NCBI RefSeq assembly: GCF_033439725.1
Contig: NW_026944390.1
Span: forward strand, 1,922,001-1,986,000
DNA length: 64,000 bases
Direction: 5' to 3'
From: Neurospora tetraspora
Lineage: Eukaryota > Ascomycota > Sordariomycetes > Sordariales > Sordariaceae
The first letter of the stretch is position 1. Each line of letters opens with the position of its first letter. The notes under the pieces were generated by a model, which did no database searches, was not told the origin of the DNA, and saw nothing but the letters and a program-made list of their open reading frames with translations. The translations under genes and the position numbers were made by a program. This document shows, one piece after another, positions 34,405 through 47,714 of the stretch.

Positions 34405-37112
34405 AAAGTATATAGACTAGGGTCTTCCCGTGTATGGATTAATGGCGGAGGTATGTTTCGAATTATTTTCTGTTAGCGGCTTCTTATCGGTGTCCTCTCT
34501 GGGTTGAGAGATGAGTTTGAGAACTCCGGCATTTGAGAGAAGCAGCCAGGTCGCTGTTAGGTCTGGTCGATTGCGATATAAAGTTTTATCCTACCTTACG
34601 TTTCTTCACAAAATGGGTCTGGCGGCTGGTGATATAATCAACGTGGCGTTTGGGGGTATTTTCTTTCCTGGTCCGGAAACTGGGTTTCGCGGGACGGCTT
34701 CAAACAAGCCTGGGATCCCCGTACTGGTTGGGAGGTTTGTGACACTGGGTCAGGTTGGGTTCACAGCGGTTGGTCTTCCATGATATGGGTTAGCTGGCTG
34801 GTTTTCGGGGGGGTTTTTATTTGATTTTATTTTGCCTGCTATGCGTGCGAGGAAAGACAAATGAAAGAGGAAGAGAAAGATGAAATGATCAAAAAGGGGA
34901 ATGCACAACACCACAACATCACTGGAATTCTTGGTCAAAATCATTGGATGGGTATATCAAAGGACTCGGTTCCCCCCCTTTTTTCCTGCCCAATCTTGAA
35001 CTTTGTTCTCATTTTTCTTTCCCTCTCTTTCAATCCCCCTCTTCTTTTTATGATGACCAATGGATGGATGGATGGATGGATGGATCAACGGCTTTTTTAT
35101 CTACGCTACTACGCTACTCATGCAATTAGTGATAACGCTTCGCCAAGGCAGCTGAGGCACTCATTTGAATCTTCGAAGAAATGTTCAAAGAAGTTTACGA
35201 TACCTTTGCTGTACTATTTTGCTTCTGTAGTTGAGAGGGTTGCACGTGTCTTGATCTAACATTGTTGTTGTTAGGGCTGATACTTCACTCTCACGTCTTG
35301 TTGCTCTTTCGCTATGTAGGTAGATAACGGAGCTGGAGTTTTATAGGAACAGAAAAGGGAGGTTTGGTTGATGTACATGCTTTCAGTTGCTAGGACAGAC
35401 AGCAATGATCACAGCTTGTAGCTTCATCTCCCACGTAGTCTACCTAGTTCATAATGTAGATCTCTGGCACCAATCAACTCACAAGTGCTCAAATCACTCA
35501 GACACTCACTCACCGCTGACGCTGCAGACAAGAGAAGCGATGACACGAACCACTACTGTGCACGGATGAATACCTTACCTCATCTACCTACCAGGAAAGA
35601 CATATGCTCGTTTCAGTCTGAGACTCGACTCTGATGCCAAATCAACAACACAACCGTAACATCTTTCAGAACCATTCACTCACTGCAGACACAGCACCCC
35701 CCCTCCAAGATACTTACTTAAAAATTTTCTGGTGACTTGAAAATGCTGCTTGCTGGATGTCTCGAGATAGATAGCAGTGTGTTGCCAGCCAGCCAGCCAG
35801 CCAGCCTTATTCAATGGAAGCGAGGCAAGGCGAGGCGAGGCGAGGCGAGGTACACTTACTTCGTTCTGTTCTGTTCTGTTCTGTTCGTATAGTAAGTAGT
35901 AGTGAATATTGAATCCATCCTGAATTTACAGTTTCGTTCAGCAAGACACCTTTTCTCTCTTTCTCCTTGACATGAAAGTGCATGTACGAAGAAGACCGTG
36001 GAATACGATTGACTTCTAATGACACTGAGTGAGGGAAGGAAGACAGACACATACATAGTCAGGATAGTCTGTCTAGCAAAGGATGGATGGATGTGTGTGA
36101 ATGGATGGTTAGCTTCGAGAAACAGGGGGTGGGGTGTTTTTCCTTCCTGTATTACATATTGCCTACTTTACAGGGCCCTAACTGATCCGAAGTATATGTG
36201 TGAACCGTGAACCGTAAAGCGTGAACCGTTACGATCTGCCGAGGAAGTCGGGTTCCCTTCCCGTCCGTCCTCGTCCCGTTCCCACCCCCCGTCCGTCTTC
36301 TTCCCGTTGAGGGGGAGGAAAGGGGATAAAGGTCCTCCCTCCCACCATGGTTGAACTCGGCAAATAGTAAGACTCAAGAGTGAATTTGACCTCGACACTT
36401 AGTATAGTCCGAATATCTACACATGTACAGAAGAGACAAAAAAAGCAAAAAAAAAATCGTCCCAACTGTGCGCCAAGGAGAAAATGAAAGTGACAACGGC
36501 GAAGAATGATGTCGGTACTGTGACGTCCGAACGACTTGCCGACAACAGACCGTTTCGACAAGAGACCGATAAACGACCCGGCCCAAAACAAGAAACATAC
36601 GAACTATGCAGCTACATACCGACATTGCCAGGCTTTTCTCTCTCTAGCTTGCTAGGTACAGATGCACACGCAGGTACTGACTAACTGACTTCCACTTGCA
36701 CAAAGCTCACTCCCGCACACACAAGCACACAGCTCACGCACTCATCACCTCAGCTATACATACAGTTCCAGACTCGTATGATGTTGTTATATATCACTCA
36801 GAATGTTCTTCCACTGTTCCACACTTGTTGTCCCTCAATTCCTCCCTTTGTATGTTCCGGTTGCCCCTCATAAACACAATGTACCTCATGGTTCCTAATC
36901 CCATCGGATAAATACGCCTAGAGCTTGTCTTAACCATCTGCTTCCAACTCTCGAGAGGAGATTCTCAATCAACTAACCGCACTCGACAAACCACACACAA
37001 CAAACAGCTCGACCTCAACACATCAACACATCCAACCAAACGTATTCCGGGGGTATATCAGGGGTATCTCTCTTCTGAACACAACATCTCACGACACCTC
37101 TCCTTGTCTCCC
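34405..37112. other. Convergent intergenic region with microsatellites
   Basis: This lies between the 3' ends of the PHD-SET gene (+) and the Zn2Cys6 regulator (-), long for a convergent gap. It has (TGGA)n at about 35061-35085, (AGCC)n near 35787-35806, (GGCGA)n near 35821-35850 and (TTCTG)n near 35864-35886. No protein-coding or RNA gene was recognised. Confidence 0.5.
35787..35886. repeat. Cluster of three short tandem repeats
   Basis: Within 100 bp lie about five AGCC units, five GGCGA-type units (AGGCG register) and four TTCTG units. They are separate simple repeats, not one degenerate array. Confidence 0.85.
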
Positions 37113-39982
37113 TCACTGATTCCCCGGACCCGGTTGATGAGGGTACTGCATCTGCGCCGAGTAGTTCGGATTGAACCCTCCGAAAGAGCTCAACTGCACC
37201 AGATAGTTCCAATCCATCTGCGAAATATCGAGATCCATCGAGCCCGCTGGCGTTGGCGCTGACGGTCCAGCTCCGAACATCTGGCCCATTCCGGTATCGA
37301 AGCCTCCGTTTGGCGATCCAAACATCATCGAATCGTTCATCATCATGTTGGCTGAGCCCATTTGCGGTGACGTATCCGTCTGTGACGTTTGCTGCATCTG
37401 TTTGGGTGTAGTGTACATGCCCGTCTGCATGCTAACGCCAGGAAGCCCATGAGGGCCTGTCATGCCCGCCATATCAGGAGGCATGGATGCCACGGGCATC
37501 ATTCCTGGCGGCGTAGCCGAGTTGGGAACGGATTGTCGTGGATCCGATGACATTGACATGCCGCCACCAACAACGCCAACTGGACCACTACCAACTTGCG
37601 GAGGACTATTTGGTCGTTTGAACTTGGCTGCCGTATTGCGCATCAGAGTTACTATTTTGGGCGTCTGTAGATGCCGTCCTAGCTGGTTCTGCGCCGCCTC
37701 GTGGGCATCCCAGGCCTTAACAAAGAAGCCGCCGAGAGCGATATGCATCGGTGTGCGCAAATTGCTAGTCAAGCCACGCCGTTCCAAGTTCTCGATCATA
37801 AGAGTCCAGGCACGCTCGCAGGGCGCACCAGTCGTGCGCGTCCTCAGATCCTGCACAAGGAAAATGTAGGCCGGCAACGGAAAGTTGAGCATGGTGTACC
37901 ACTTGAATCCTTTCAAAAGCTCATTGCCCTGCAACATGTTGTCATATTCAACCATCAAAACGGCCTGCTCAAAAAGCGCGTCTCGTTCATTGTGGTCCAT
38001 GATACCCTGGGTGGCTTCGCGACAGAGGAAGTCGATGACTCGGAGTTTGCAGAGCGCTTGCCTTGTCATCAACAGGGTGAAGAAGTGCAGAGGTACCTTG
38101 GGGTCGCAATACTTGAGGTAAGCATTTTCCATATACGTGCAAAAACTTTCCAAATCGCGCGGCAGGTTGGTGTTTGCAACGTGGGTAACGACATCTGGTG
38201 ACGCCGGGGATGGGCTGAAATGCACTCGCGGCTGAGTGACGCGAGTCCCTCCAGGTGTAGTCACGACAGCACGGAGTCCATTAGGCTCCGCGGCAACCGT
38301 TAACTCGATCCGGGTGAGGGTGAACAGCATTTCGGTCGGGCCGGGGTACTGAGTCGGGAAGTCCTTTCCGTGGAGGTTGAGATCCGAGTCGTTGATATTC
38401 AGGGGGAATCTGCAATCACCGCCGCAGCTCGATAACGCCGTAATGGCCGAACCGGTGATCTCCGCTATTCGCTTGTCCAGAATCACAATCTGCCACCATA
38501 GACGTCTTCGTTGCTCCACCTCAAATGGAGGTAACCGAAACTGTTGTCCATCCTTGTGAATGCCTATCCGGGTCGCAATTCTGACGGCGATGCCCATCAA
38601 GCAAAACATTGAGCGTGGGTCAACGTATTGGCGGACACAGAGCTAGGAGATGCGGTGTCAGCTAATAACGTCTTACTACGTATTTTGGCGACAACTTACA
38701 AGATACAACAGAAAAGCTTGCAAGGTCATGATCTCGTTTGATCTCATAAAGCCAGCATTGACCAGAGCCTGCTGTGTGGCGCCATGATATTTCGCCAAGA
38801 GTATGGTCCTGTCTTCCCCAAACTCGGTCTGGACTTCTTCAGCTGTCATCGATGTGACAGCTGCGAAGTAGATGGCAAACATGAGAACCTCCAAAGGCTT
38901 GGGGATATTTGCGGGTTTTGCGCCAGCACTTATGATCTGCTTCTGTAGAGAAGAGGTATGGCTGAGTTTTAAGAGAGGGTTGACATTTGTGATGTAGGTT
39001 TGCCATAGCTGGAATATTTGGAACGAGGACGGGTGCGAGTTGGTCACGCTGGTTGGAGATCCGCCGACGACGAAAGGGAAGCCATCGTTGTTATCGAACA
39101 TCGTGTCGTATGCATGATGGAGTGTTGGCCCCTCACAATCCTCATCGGAGGAATCCGCAAGCTCCTCGTCCATGGCTCGAAACTAGGGTAATTGGTTAAC
39201 ATTTTTTGAACAGAGAACTGGCCATAGCCATTCCGTTGGCTGTGGAGTATTTGGAAAAAAAGATATGGAAGGGATCTCATAGGCAAGCTGAGGCACGCAA
39301 GTCCAATACTGAGGAATGCCAACATATGGAATGGTGATGATGAGTATGGATGGATGGTGGGTCGACCAAGCTTACCTCCTTGTTATATGGAAACCACTTT
39401 TGCCTGAGTGAAGCAAGGGCAAGAAGTTAGCCTGGTGTGGGGGGGTTCAGCAGTGAAAGATTACATGGGAAGGACTAACTTGTCATATCCCTGATCGCTA
39501 GGCGAGACATGATCTGCGGCACTCGAAGGGGATGTCTTGAGCCCGCTGAGGTCCTGCTCCAGGTCGGCAACATCGTCGATGGAATCCGAGGTTTTGAGGT
39601 CGTGGGCAATGGGCTCAAAGTTGACGCCGTGCTGCGAGAGGAGGGATTCATATTTCTTGAGGCGGTCGATGAGGTCCCGCTCATGCGGCTTCTTCTTGCG
39701 GCGCCTAGGCGGCTGGGGCGGGACGACGCGACACTCGACACCGGCCTTGACGCAGTTGGCACAGGGTTTCTGCTTGTCGCAACGGACCTTGCGCTGCTGA
39801 CAAAGGACGCATGAATGGCCTCGCGTCAACTTCATCACCGAGGGTTCAGGGACGGCCTGAAGGGAGTGGACGCCGACGGGATGCCTCTGCTCCGACGACG
39901 ACGAGGAGGGCGGCAACGGGGGTTGCGGGTGCTGGTGGAGGTAGTCATGCCGCTGGTCCGGCGGCGTAAGCTCCGAAGCCAT
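37113..39982 (-). CDS. Zn2Cys6 fungal transcription factor
   Basis: Minus-strand exons 39982-39480, 39403-39376, 39182-38700 and 38642-37113 give 847 residues. The 28-nt second exon (KQKWFPYNKE) is fixed by phase on both sides. The DNA-binding binuclear cluster has six cysteines at 58, 61, 68, 74, 77 and 84 with C-x2-C-x6-C-x5-C-x2-C-x6-C spacing, then a basic PPRRRKKK linker and a short dimerisation helix (LIDRLKKYESLLSQ). A fungal-specific transcription factor domain covers about 190-530, starting near FQLWQTYITNVNPLLKLSHT. The C-terminal 150 residues are Met/Pro/Gly/Gln-rich, probably an activation region. Such proteins bind CGG half-sites in the nucleus. The target pathway cannot be inferred here. 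Introns are 76, 193 and 57 nt. Confidence 0.9.
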
Positions 39983-42900
39983 GTTGAATACCCAGTCGTC
40001 TACCTTGACTTATGTAAAGGGTGTAGCGGGGGTCCGCGTGAAGCTTGTTCGGATGCAGACGGGCCGCTCGGGTCCGAGACGGGGACTTGGCCAAGCCGTG
40101 GTTCAGGCCAGTTGTATAGGAGCGCTTTCTTACTGAGCCAGGACTACCAGGTCACGCCCAGCAAGCCCCAACCACAAGTGGCCGTTGTTTCCAAGGGTGA
40201 GGTAACTTTGCTGGCGTCACTTTGCCGGCGTCACCACAGACTCACAGTTCCCGTCACTTGTTTCTGCAGTTTTCTCTTGACGGCGTGGGTGGGCGTGCCA
40301 GGGGTCGGCTCCCGGGGTCACCCAGGGCTTGAAGACAGCTGCTTGTGTGCAGAGCCGCAGGGCAGCCACTACAAAAGGGAACCTGTACCGCTCTCTGCTT
40401 TCTGTTTTGAGTATACCGTTAGCATGCGCCCGGCTTGTTCTGCTTCCTTGGCCTATGGTCTCCTCTGGCCCATTCCTGACAGCGGATGCGGATTGCGGAT
40501 GGTGTCCCCGTGGCTGAAACCGCACCACTCGCGGACGGGATGCCGTGAGGAACTCGAGGAACTGGAGGGGTGATGTGGTAGTTGAGTACCTTTTACCTCT
40601 CTTTAGCCGTCGATGTCCAACAACCAGAGATGAGGAGTGTCAAATGTGTGTGCCGCCAGTCAGGCGTGCAGGAGCAGAGTCGTTCACTGCATGTATCTGT
40701 CGCTGCGATGTGTGTATTAGCAGCGAAGGCCAAGACAGGTACCGGTAATATGTGACGAGGCGGATCGAGGTACCTCGAATACATTCAACCTCCAGAAGGT
40801 AATCGGTTGATGTCAATCTTGTCCCCAAAGTCCAGTGTCCAGTATCCGGCCGTCTGGATCCTTGGCCGAATCTAGAATCCGGAGGCCGGGGGCCTGACGG
40901 CTGCTGCTGCCAGCAAGACAGGCGCAGAAAAGCCACACCCGAATTAGAGATGAGTCGATTCTCCAGAGGCGTGGTAGCGAAGAAGGCTGGTCGGCTGCTG
41001 GTAGGCTGATGGTACCGTAGGCTGGTCGAGGGAGTCCCAGAGCAATGGAGAGTGGATGAGGTTTCGGGACCAAAAGAGCCCTCGAAGCACCCGAAGTGCC
41101 CGACCGCTGGGAAAAAGAAGGAGTCAATAGCACCTACCTTGCGTTGGTAGCCGCGGAATGCTGGGCTGAGGCAATGGCCAGCAGAGGGGTTCAGTTGCAA
41201 AAAGGAAGGCGGGCGATTGGATGCGCTTCCGGCAACACAAGATAAAGTGATCTGAAATGGTATGCGCTTGTTCCTGTTCCAGCCTGTTGGGTGACGGATC
41301 CCACTCAACTGTGGATTTTGTGGGTTGAACGACGAAGAGAAAAAAGGATGATGACTCGGAGAGGAGAATAAAAAGAGGCAAGCAAACTGAACCAACCCGA
41401 CGAGAGGAGCAAGGCGATAAAAAGCCAGAAGCAGCAGGAAGCAGTAGCAATCAAGCCAACCCGAGAGATAGAAGGCAAGCAAGCAACAGGCATATGGACC
41501 GGTATGGCTCGTTAGTTAGGTCCTGTCCAGACACTTCAAGTCCACACATCCTGACCGCTCGTCTCGGGTTCCAGTCACTTCTCAGCCTGGTGGACGATAA
41601 ATGTCCAGCTTAGCCCCAGGTCCAGTCTCGTGGCCTCTTGTCTCCTTCATCTTGCTTTCTTTGTCTTTCCCCGCCGCAGCACGGGTTTCTTACCTAGGCC
41701 GCGCACGCCTTGCTGGATCCGTTTACACCATGTCGGCCTTGATACTCGATACGTCCTGATACGAATACGTCCTGATACGACTTGTGTCCTTTGGATCGAA
41801 GCTGGACTGGACTGGAGGCAGCTGGCCAGTGTTTCTCCGAAGAGTCCTCAGCTGTCACTGCCACTCACTGCCACTGTGACGGTGACTGTGCATCGGTGCG
41901 TGCAAGATGCGTGAGAGAACGGAATGGGAAATGGTGACTGCACACAGTTGGAAGCGCTGTCGAATCAGATTGCGCGCCAGCTATGGGTTGCTGCTTTCTG
42001 ATGGTCGTGACGAGCATGACGACGGAATATTACCATATTACCTGTACGGTTCAATGCTTGATCTCTGGTGTCTCAAAGCCCACGTCAGGCCCTCAGGGTA
42101 GATTTGAAACAATGTTCGCACTGGTACCTGTAATGACCGATTTCGGCACTGTGGATAGTGCGTGTAGAATGTGAAGAAAAGAAACGAGACGATGCAGGAG
42201 CGCGACGAGGTACCTTCCTGACCCCGGTTGTTGGATGAGAAGCTTCGGGACCGAGAGCTCCCTTTCGTACCCGAGAAATTCAGCCCAGGAGCGAAAAAGT
42301 GGATTCAACCTGAATGCAATGAGGTTGAGAGCGGGACTCGGGTCCAGCCGAACCTCCACTCGGCGGGGTCATAGGGCACGGATAAGGTGCTGATGCCCAC
42401 TAAGAGACGCTAAATCCACCTGGAGATCGCTGGAGACGATCGTTAAACTTGACCAAAAAACAGGTCGGTTCTTGCATTGGCCGACCTCCGTCTGTGCCAT
42501 TTAATTGTACAACGACACTCGGACGCTAAGCCTTGGGAAAGCCACCATAACAGCGCCGCATGCCGACCCGTCCAGCTCCACACGAAACCGCGCTCATGGA
42601 ACCTGCAGGAGCGGATCTTGCGATGGGGAACTCCTTCCCATTCTTCGCTTGGCGCAAGGTACACGATGCCATTTTGGCCAGGCGAGATGGGAAGAGACAC
42701 ACAGGATAGGCAGGAGTGGTCCGGTTAATCAGGTGGGAACAGGCAATTGTCGCGCAGGGAGGACAGAGTGAGTAAGTGGAATGCAGAGTCTGCACCCAAA
42801 GCTCCGATGCTCCGACATCTTTCCCTCGTTGACAAATTGCAGTGATGGACATGGGAACACCAACACTCTCTTCAATGCCCAAGATAGCAGCCCTTGGGAT

Positions 42901-44116
42901 GGTCACTCGCCTATCATTCATCCACCTCCCTTCCCCTTCTTCTTTGACTCCGTTCCCCGTCCCTCCATCCATCTCGCACCCGTCATCATCCAATATCAAA
43001 GATGCATATCCCGACAGAACGGGGCAGCATGCCTCTACATAGCTCTACATGGAGCATACATGGGGACCACTGAGGAATCTGAAAATCCCTACTGAAGGCA
43101 TATGGATTGGATCTCCCACATGTCCCGATGGATGTGCGTCCCAGGTCCATGTCCATGTAACTCTAGCATTTCGGACCACAGTCATCCTGACGCGGCGCCG
43201 TAGGCCAAGGTTGAGGGACCGATGCGCATGTTAATAGCCATAGGTATGGTTTGACGGATTAACCTTTGAACTCACGGGTCCACGGTCCCATATTTGCCGT
43301 CACCCGTCATCTACGCCTGCCCGGAGCCTGGCAGCCTCCGGGGGCTGTCAAATTGTGTCCACGCTGGTTGCTTTTTATGTCCGAGACCAAGAACGTGTCT
43401 TATATAGACAAGCGCGTGCGCGACACTGCTATTTCTTTCTTTTGCTTTGTTCTCTCTCTTCTTTTTTCCTGCGCTTCTTCTAACAGCCAAGTTACCTCTA
43501 CGGCAGTATCATTAGCACATACGCAAGCAAGCACTTTTTGGTCGGCATATCTTTGACGCACCTCTGATTGTGTGTCACTTGTTTACTTGCTTGCCGTCTC
43601 CAACTTTTTGTTTACATACTTCCCACATCTCCTTAAAGGCTAGGCTCACTCATCTCACTCACCGTGCGTCACCTCACCCTGCGTCACCTAAACCTCACCT
43701 CGTTCCGTCTCATCTCAACAACCACACGATTCCGGAACCTCACACTTGGATGATTGGCGTGTTGAGGCATGACTAATTAGCCGGCCCGGCCGTTTGTTGT
43801 TTCATCTGATTACCCGAACTCGTTTTGTGAGACCTCAAGATTGGCCCCCTTCGTCACCAAGGCCAGAAGAAGGAGAGAAGCAGAGGAGGAACACCAGGAA
43901 GAGGAGGAGAAGGAAGACCAACGAGGAGAGACCTGCTTGTCATAGGATCCCAGGACGAACCCCCCATCGGTCATCGGATCACAACAAGTGTCTCGGTCGC
44001 ACTCTGTCCCCGCCCCCGTCCGGCAGGCTGGTCCTCCTTTTCCCACGGGGCCCCGTCGCCTTGCTTTCCATCTTTCTGCGACCTCCCACCAACTGTTCCG
44101 AACCAACCCATCCATA
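39983..44116. promoter_or_regulatory. 4.1-kb divergent intergenic region
   Basis: This separates the Zn2Cys6 regulator (-) from the MFS transporter (+). A TATA-like TATATAG lies near 43399-43405, about 715 bp upstream of the transporter ATG, followed by a CT-rich stretch around 43425-43490. A 280-codon minus-strand frame at 40640-41482 has shadow-like composition. No RNA gene or transposon was recognised. Long promoters and leaders are common for fungal regulator genes. Confidence 0.45.
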
Positions 44117-46335
44117 ATGGCTACCGTCTCGCAGTCCACCACGTCTCTCAGTAGCAGTGGCAAGTCAAGCCATCACAACCGCCCGGGAGACGAATCTAGG
44201 GGCGCTGGTAGCATGGCAGAACCAAACGATGTCGAAAAGCTCTCTCCCACTCCGCCGCCTACGGGCCCACCGCAGCCAACCGAGAATGATCTGTACAAGC
44301 CAAAGAGCCTAATGTTCTGGTTGACCCTGTTGTGCAACTTTATGGCGCTGTTTCTCGTCGCTCTTGACAGGACAATTATCGCGACCGCCGTTCCGCGCAT
44401 CTCGGACGAGTTCAATGCTTTGGGCGATATTGGATGGTATGGCTCCGCTTACATGTTGACCACGTCATGTGCTCAACTTGTCTATGGGCGTGTCTACAAG
44501 TTTTATGATATGAAATGGTCAGTGTCTTCGTCCGGCTCTGCTTGAACAATAAAGCGGAGATAGGTACTAACAACTCTTCATCTATAGGGTCTTTCTAGTC
44601 AGCGTTGTCGTCTTCGAAATTGGCTCTGCCATCTGCGGTGCGGCACCGAGCTCAACCGTCTTTATTGTCGGCCGTGCCATTGCTGGCATGGCTTCTGCCG
44701 GTATCTTCTCAGGCTGCATGTTGATCATGATCCCTATGATCCCCTTACACCGCAGGCCTGCCTTCCAAGGTCTCTTCGGCATGGTGTTCGGTATCGCGTC
44801 GGTTATGGGCCCCTTGATCGGCGGAGGCTTCACGAGCGGTGCCACTTGGCGTTGGTGTTTTTACATCAACTTGCCCATCGGTGCTGTTAGCTTTATCTTC
44901 ATGGTCTTTTTCTGGAACCCACCGAAAGCGAAGCGCGAACCTGCTAGCCTTGGCGCACATATCAAAAGACTGGACCCCATCGGCATGATCTTCTTCCTTC
45001 CTGGAACCGTGTGTCTTTTGCTTGCTTTACAGTGGGCTGGTTCGACTTATGCGTGGAATTCGTGGCGCATCATTCTCCTCTTCGCGCTCTTTGGGGCATG
45101 TACCGCGGCTTTCATTGTTGTCCAGATTTTGAAACCCAAGACGGCTATGGTGCCGCCAAAGGTCATAACACAGAGGAGCGTGGCTTTTGGTACCTCCTTT
45201 ACCTTCTTCTTGGCAGGGTCTATGCTTATGATGGTGTATTACGTACCAATATGGTGTAAGCTTTCATCCAACATCAGCCCCCTTTTATCCGAGTTGTAGC
45301 TGACCAATCATGTCATTATAAGTCCAAACCGTCAAGCAGGTCGATCCCATCAAGTCGGGTATCTACACACTCCCGCTCGTTCTCAGCCTGGTCGTTTCGA
45401 GTATCATTGCCGGTATCATTACCCAGAAGATCGGATACTATGTACCATCTATGCTCGTTGCTCCCTCACTCATGTCAGTCGGCGAGGGTCTCATGAGCAC
45501 ACTTAACCCAGGCAGTCCGTCTTCGCACTGGGTCGCCTTCCAATTCCTGACAGGGTTCGGTCTCGGTTTTGGAATGCAGACTTCAGGTTTGGCCATCCAG
45601 ACAGTTTTGCCGAAAGAAGATGTCAGCACAGGCATTGCCATTAACTTCTTTGTTCAACAATTGGGCGGTGCTGTTTTCACATCGGTTGGCCAGACCATCC
45701 TCAGTAACCTTCTCGTCAAGAAACTGTCCGGAATCCCTGGTATCGGAGGCCATGTCATCGTCAACGAAGGCGCCACACAACTCACCAACGAAGTACCGCC
45801 GGAATACAAAGACCGCGTACTCGACGCATATAACTATGCCTGTCAGCGCATTTTCCTAGCGGCCATGGGCCTAGCATTCGCCTCACTCCTCTGCGCATGC
45901 GGAATGGAATGGAAGAGCGTCAAGAAGGGAAGACAAGGACCACCACCGTCGCAACCTCCCGCAACTGGACCTCAAGGACCCAACGAAGGTCTTCTCCGTC
46001 CGTCGTCATCTTTCCTTCCAAACGGTCCCTCAGAAGGATCAACAACAAATGGACTGATCATGGCCAAGAAGGAAGCGCCAGCGGAAGGTCTCCCGCGACA
46101 ACATCTCAGAAGCCGAAACTCGAGGAGAGAGTCACTCGCATCTGAGGGTAGGGCCTCGGGAGTGTTGACAAAGCCACCGCCGGCATATATGACCCCTGGG
46201 TCTCCGGGCTCAGCTAAGGGCAGTCCTAGATCCAGTGATCAAAGGGTGGAGCAAGAGATGCGGTCGAGTTACCACTCGGCGCCGAGGAATACGGCGAGTC
46301 AGGAGATGAAGGAGCTTCCTAGTCCTGCTGCTTGA
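44117..46335 (+). CDS. MFS transporter, DHA2 (14-TM drug:H+ antiporter) type
   Basis: Exons 44117-44517, 44588-45255 and 45323-46335 give 693 residues. The protein is a proton-driven exporter of the plasma or vacuolar membrane. DHA2 members in fungi export drugs, toxins or secondary metabolites. Signature stretches are [20 protein letters not shown] (first membrane span), [36 protein letters not shown] and [19 protein letters not shown]; the last is made only by removing the 67-nt second intron. The hydrophobic pattern suits 14 spans. An N-terminal cytosolic part of about 70 residues and a long Pro/Ser-rich C-terminal tail (about 550-693) flank the membrane body. No biosynthetic genes are adjacent, so the substrate is unknown. 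Confidence 0.93.
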
Positions 46336-47712
46336 TTTTTCTTGAAAATAGTTAACGTAAGTTGGAAGTCCGGGGAAATGAGGTCTTGGTGTTGGACAAG
46401 ATGATGTAGTTCAGGAAAACAACTTTGTATTCAATTCGGGATCGGACGGAGTCAATGGCGTTTCTCACATACCTTATGATGGAATTCGGTAACGGTTAAG
46501 GATAGAAGGCGAGTATGACGAATTGGAGTACCTATTTGGACACCTGTATTATCAATAACGAACACCACTATGTTACTGGGTTGGTTGATGAATGGGGACG
46601 GGTTCAAACAGGGTTTGGTACGAAAGCGATGTCAGGATACTGTAGGTAGATAGGAGGAAGTAGAGAACTGGAGTGTAATGGAAAAAGGAAAAAAAAAAAG
46701 ACAAAACTACCCCAAAAGTGTTGATAGGAACTCGTGTTCGTTCACTGACATCTCTCATGCCGCGCCGATGCTACATATTACTAGTGTACTGAGGCGGCTT
46801 GGTCGGTACGATTCGGTCAATTTCTCGGGCGCACTTGGAGTACAGTTCAGCCCTGGTTTGTTTGTTAGCGCGGTTCTTGCGATAGGGGTCTGCAAAAATA
46901 CACAGAAAAACAATAGAACAACTATATTGAAGACGGAAAATTGGATAGAGTATATGAAGTACTCAAAATGTATCTAGTTGGTACCAGTTTCTTGCATGAA
47001 ATTTGGTGGAATGGTGGTTGAGTTGCGAAGAGTGCGTAGTGAAGTCCCGCGCTAACGAGCTTTTAAGGGGTGAACTGTATATCACCTCGACAGCTCGACT
47101 TTGGCTACTTGAGGAGGAGGAGGCGAGTAAAGAAGCCGATGGGACACTTCCGTTCCGTTCCTCGGCCTTGGGGAGAATTTGGGGTAGTAACTAATCAACC
47201 GCCACATATGTACATGCTGAGGAGAGCTTCAAAATACTGGGCTCACCTGACGTCCGGTTATAGACAGGGGAGGGGTTCAAGAGGCACGAGACGGTAGGTG
47301 GTATATGGATATTCCAGCTTCCAGCTGGAAATATTAGAATATTGTGATATTAGGCGCCAACCTCCTAGTAATACCAGTAATACTAATAGTACCAGCCCAG
47401 CCCAGCCCAGCCCAACCGCCGCTACCTATCCTAAAATAGTAACTATATATCGATATAGGGGTTTACTACCCTTCAATCGAAAGGTAGAAACGAACCCTTA
47501 TCGATTGGAGTAGGAATAGCTTTATTAGGAAGGTGGATGCGCTCATATGCGAATACAAGCCACGTACAAGGGGGTCGATACCTGCCAAGCTCGACGTACA
47601 GCCAGATTCACGGACAAAACTTGGATTATACCAGCATCTCACACCAGTTGGTAAATACAGGGATTATTTATATGGCGCCATCAAACTACATCACTCGAAC
47701 TAAATACGCCCT
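46336..47712. other. AT-richer accessory spacer
   Basis: Downstream of the transporter the base composition becomes less GC-rich. The stretch contains a copy of the repeat end found at the window start (46853-46890), a small hairpin (TATTCCAGC/GCTGGAAATA, 47310-47333) and a run of CCCAG units near 47393-47413. No coding frame is convincing. Confidence 0.5.
46853..46890 (+). repeat. Solo end related to the 1-316 element
   Basis: CTGGTTTGTTTGTTAG followed by GGTTCTT and an AT-GGG stretch matches the right arm of the window-start element (reverse complement of 260-297) over about 38 bp with few differences. No opposite arm was found nearby. Confidence 0.5.
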
Positions 47713-47714
47713 TA

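Noticed and set aside
40640-41482. 280-codon minus frame upstream of the Zn2Cys6 gene
   Set aside because: The longest frame in that gap, but of low-complexity Ser/Phe/Leu composition with no domain. More likely leader or promoter sequence.
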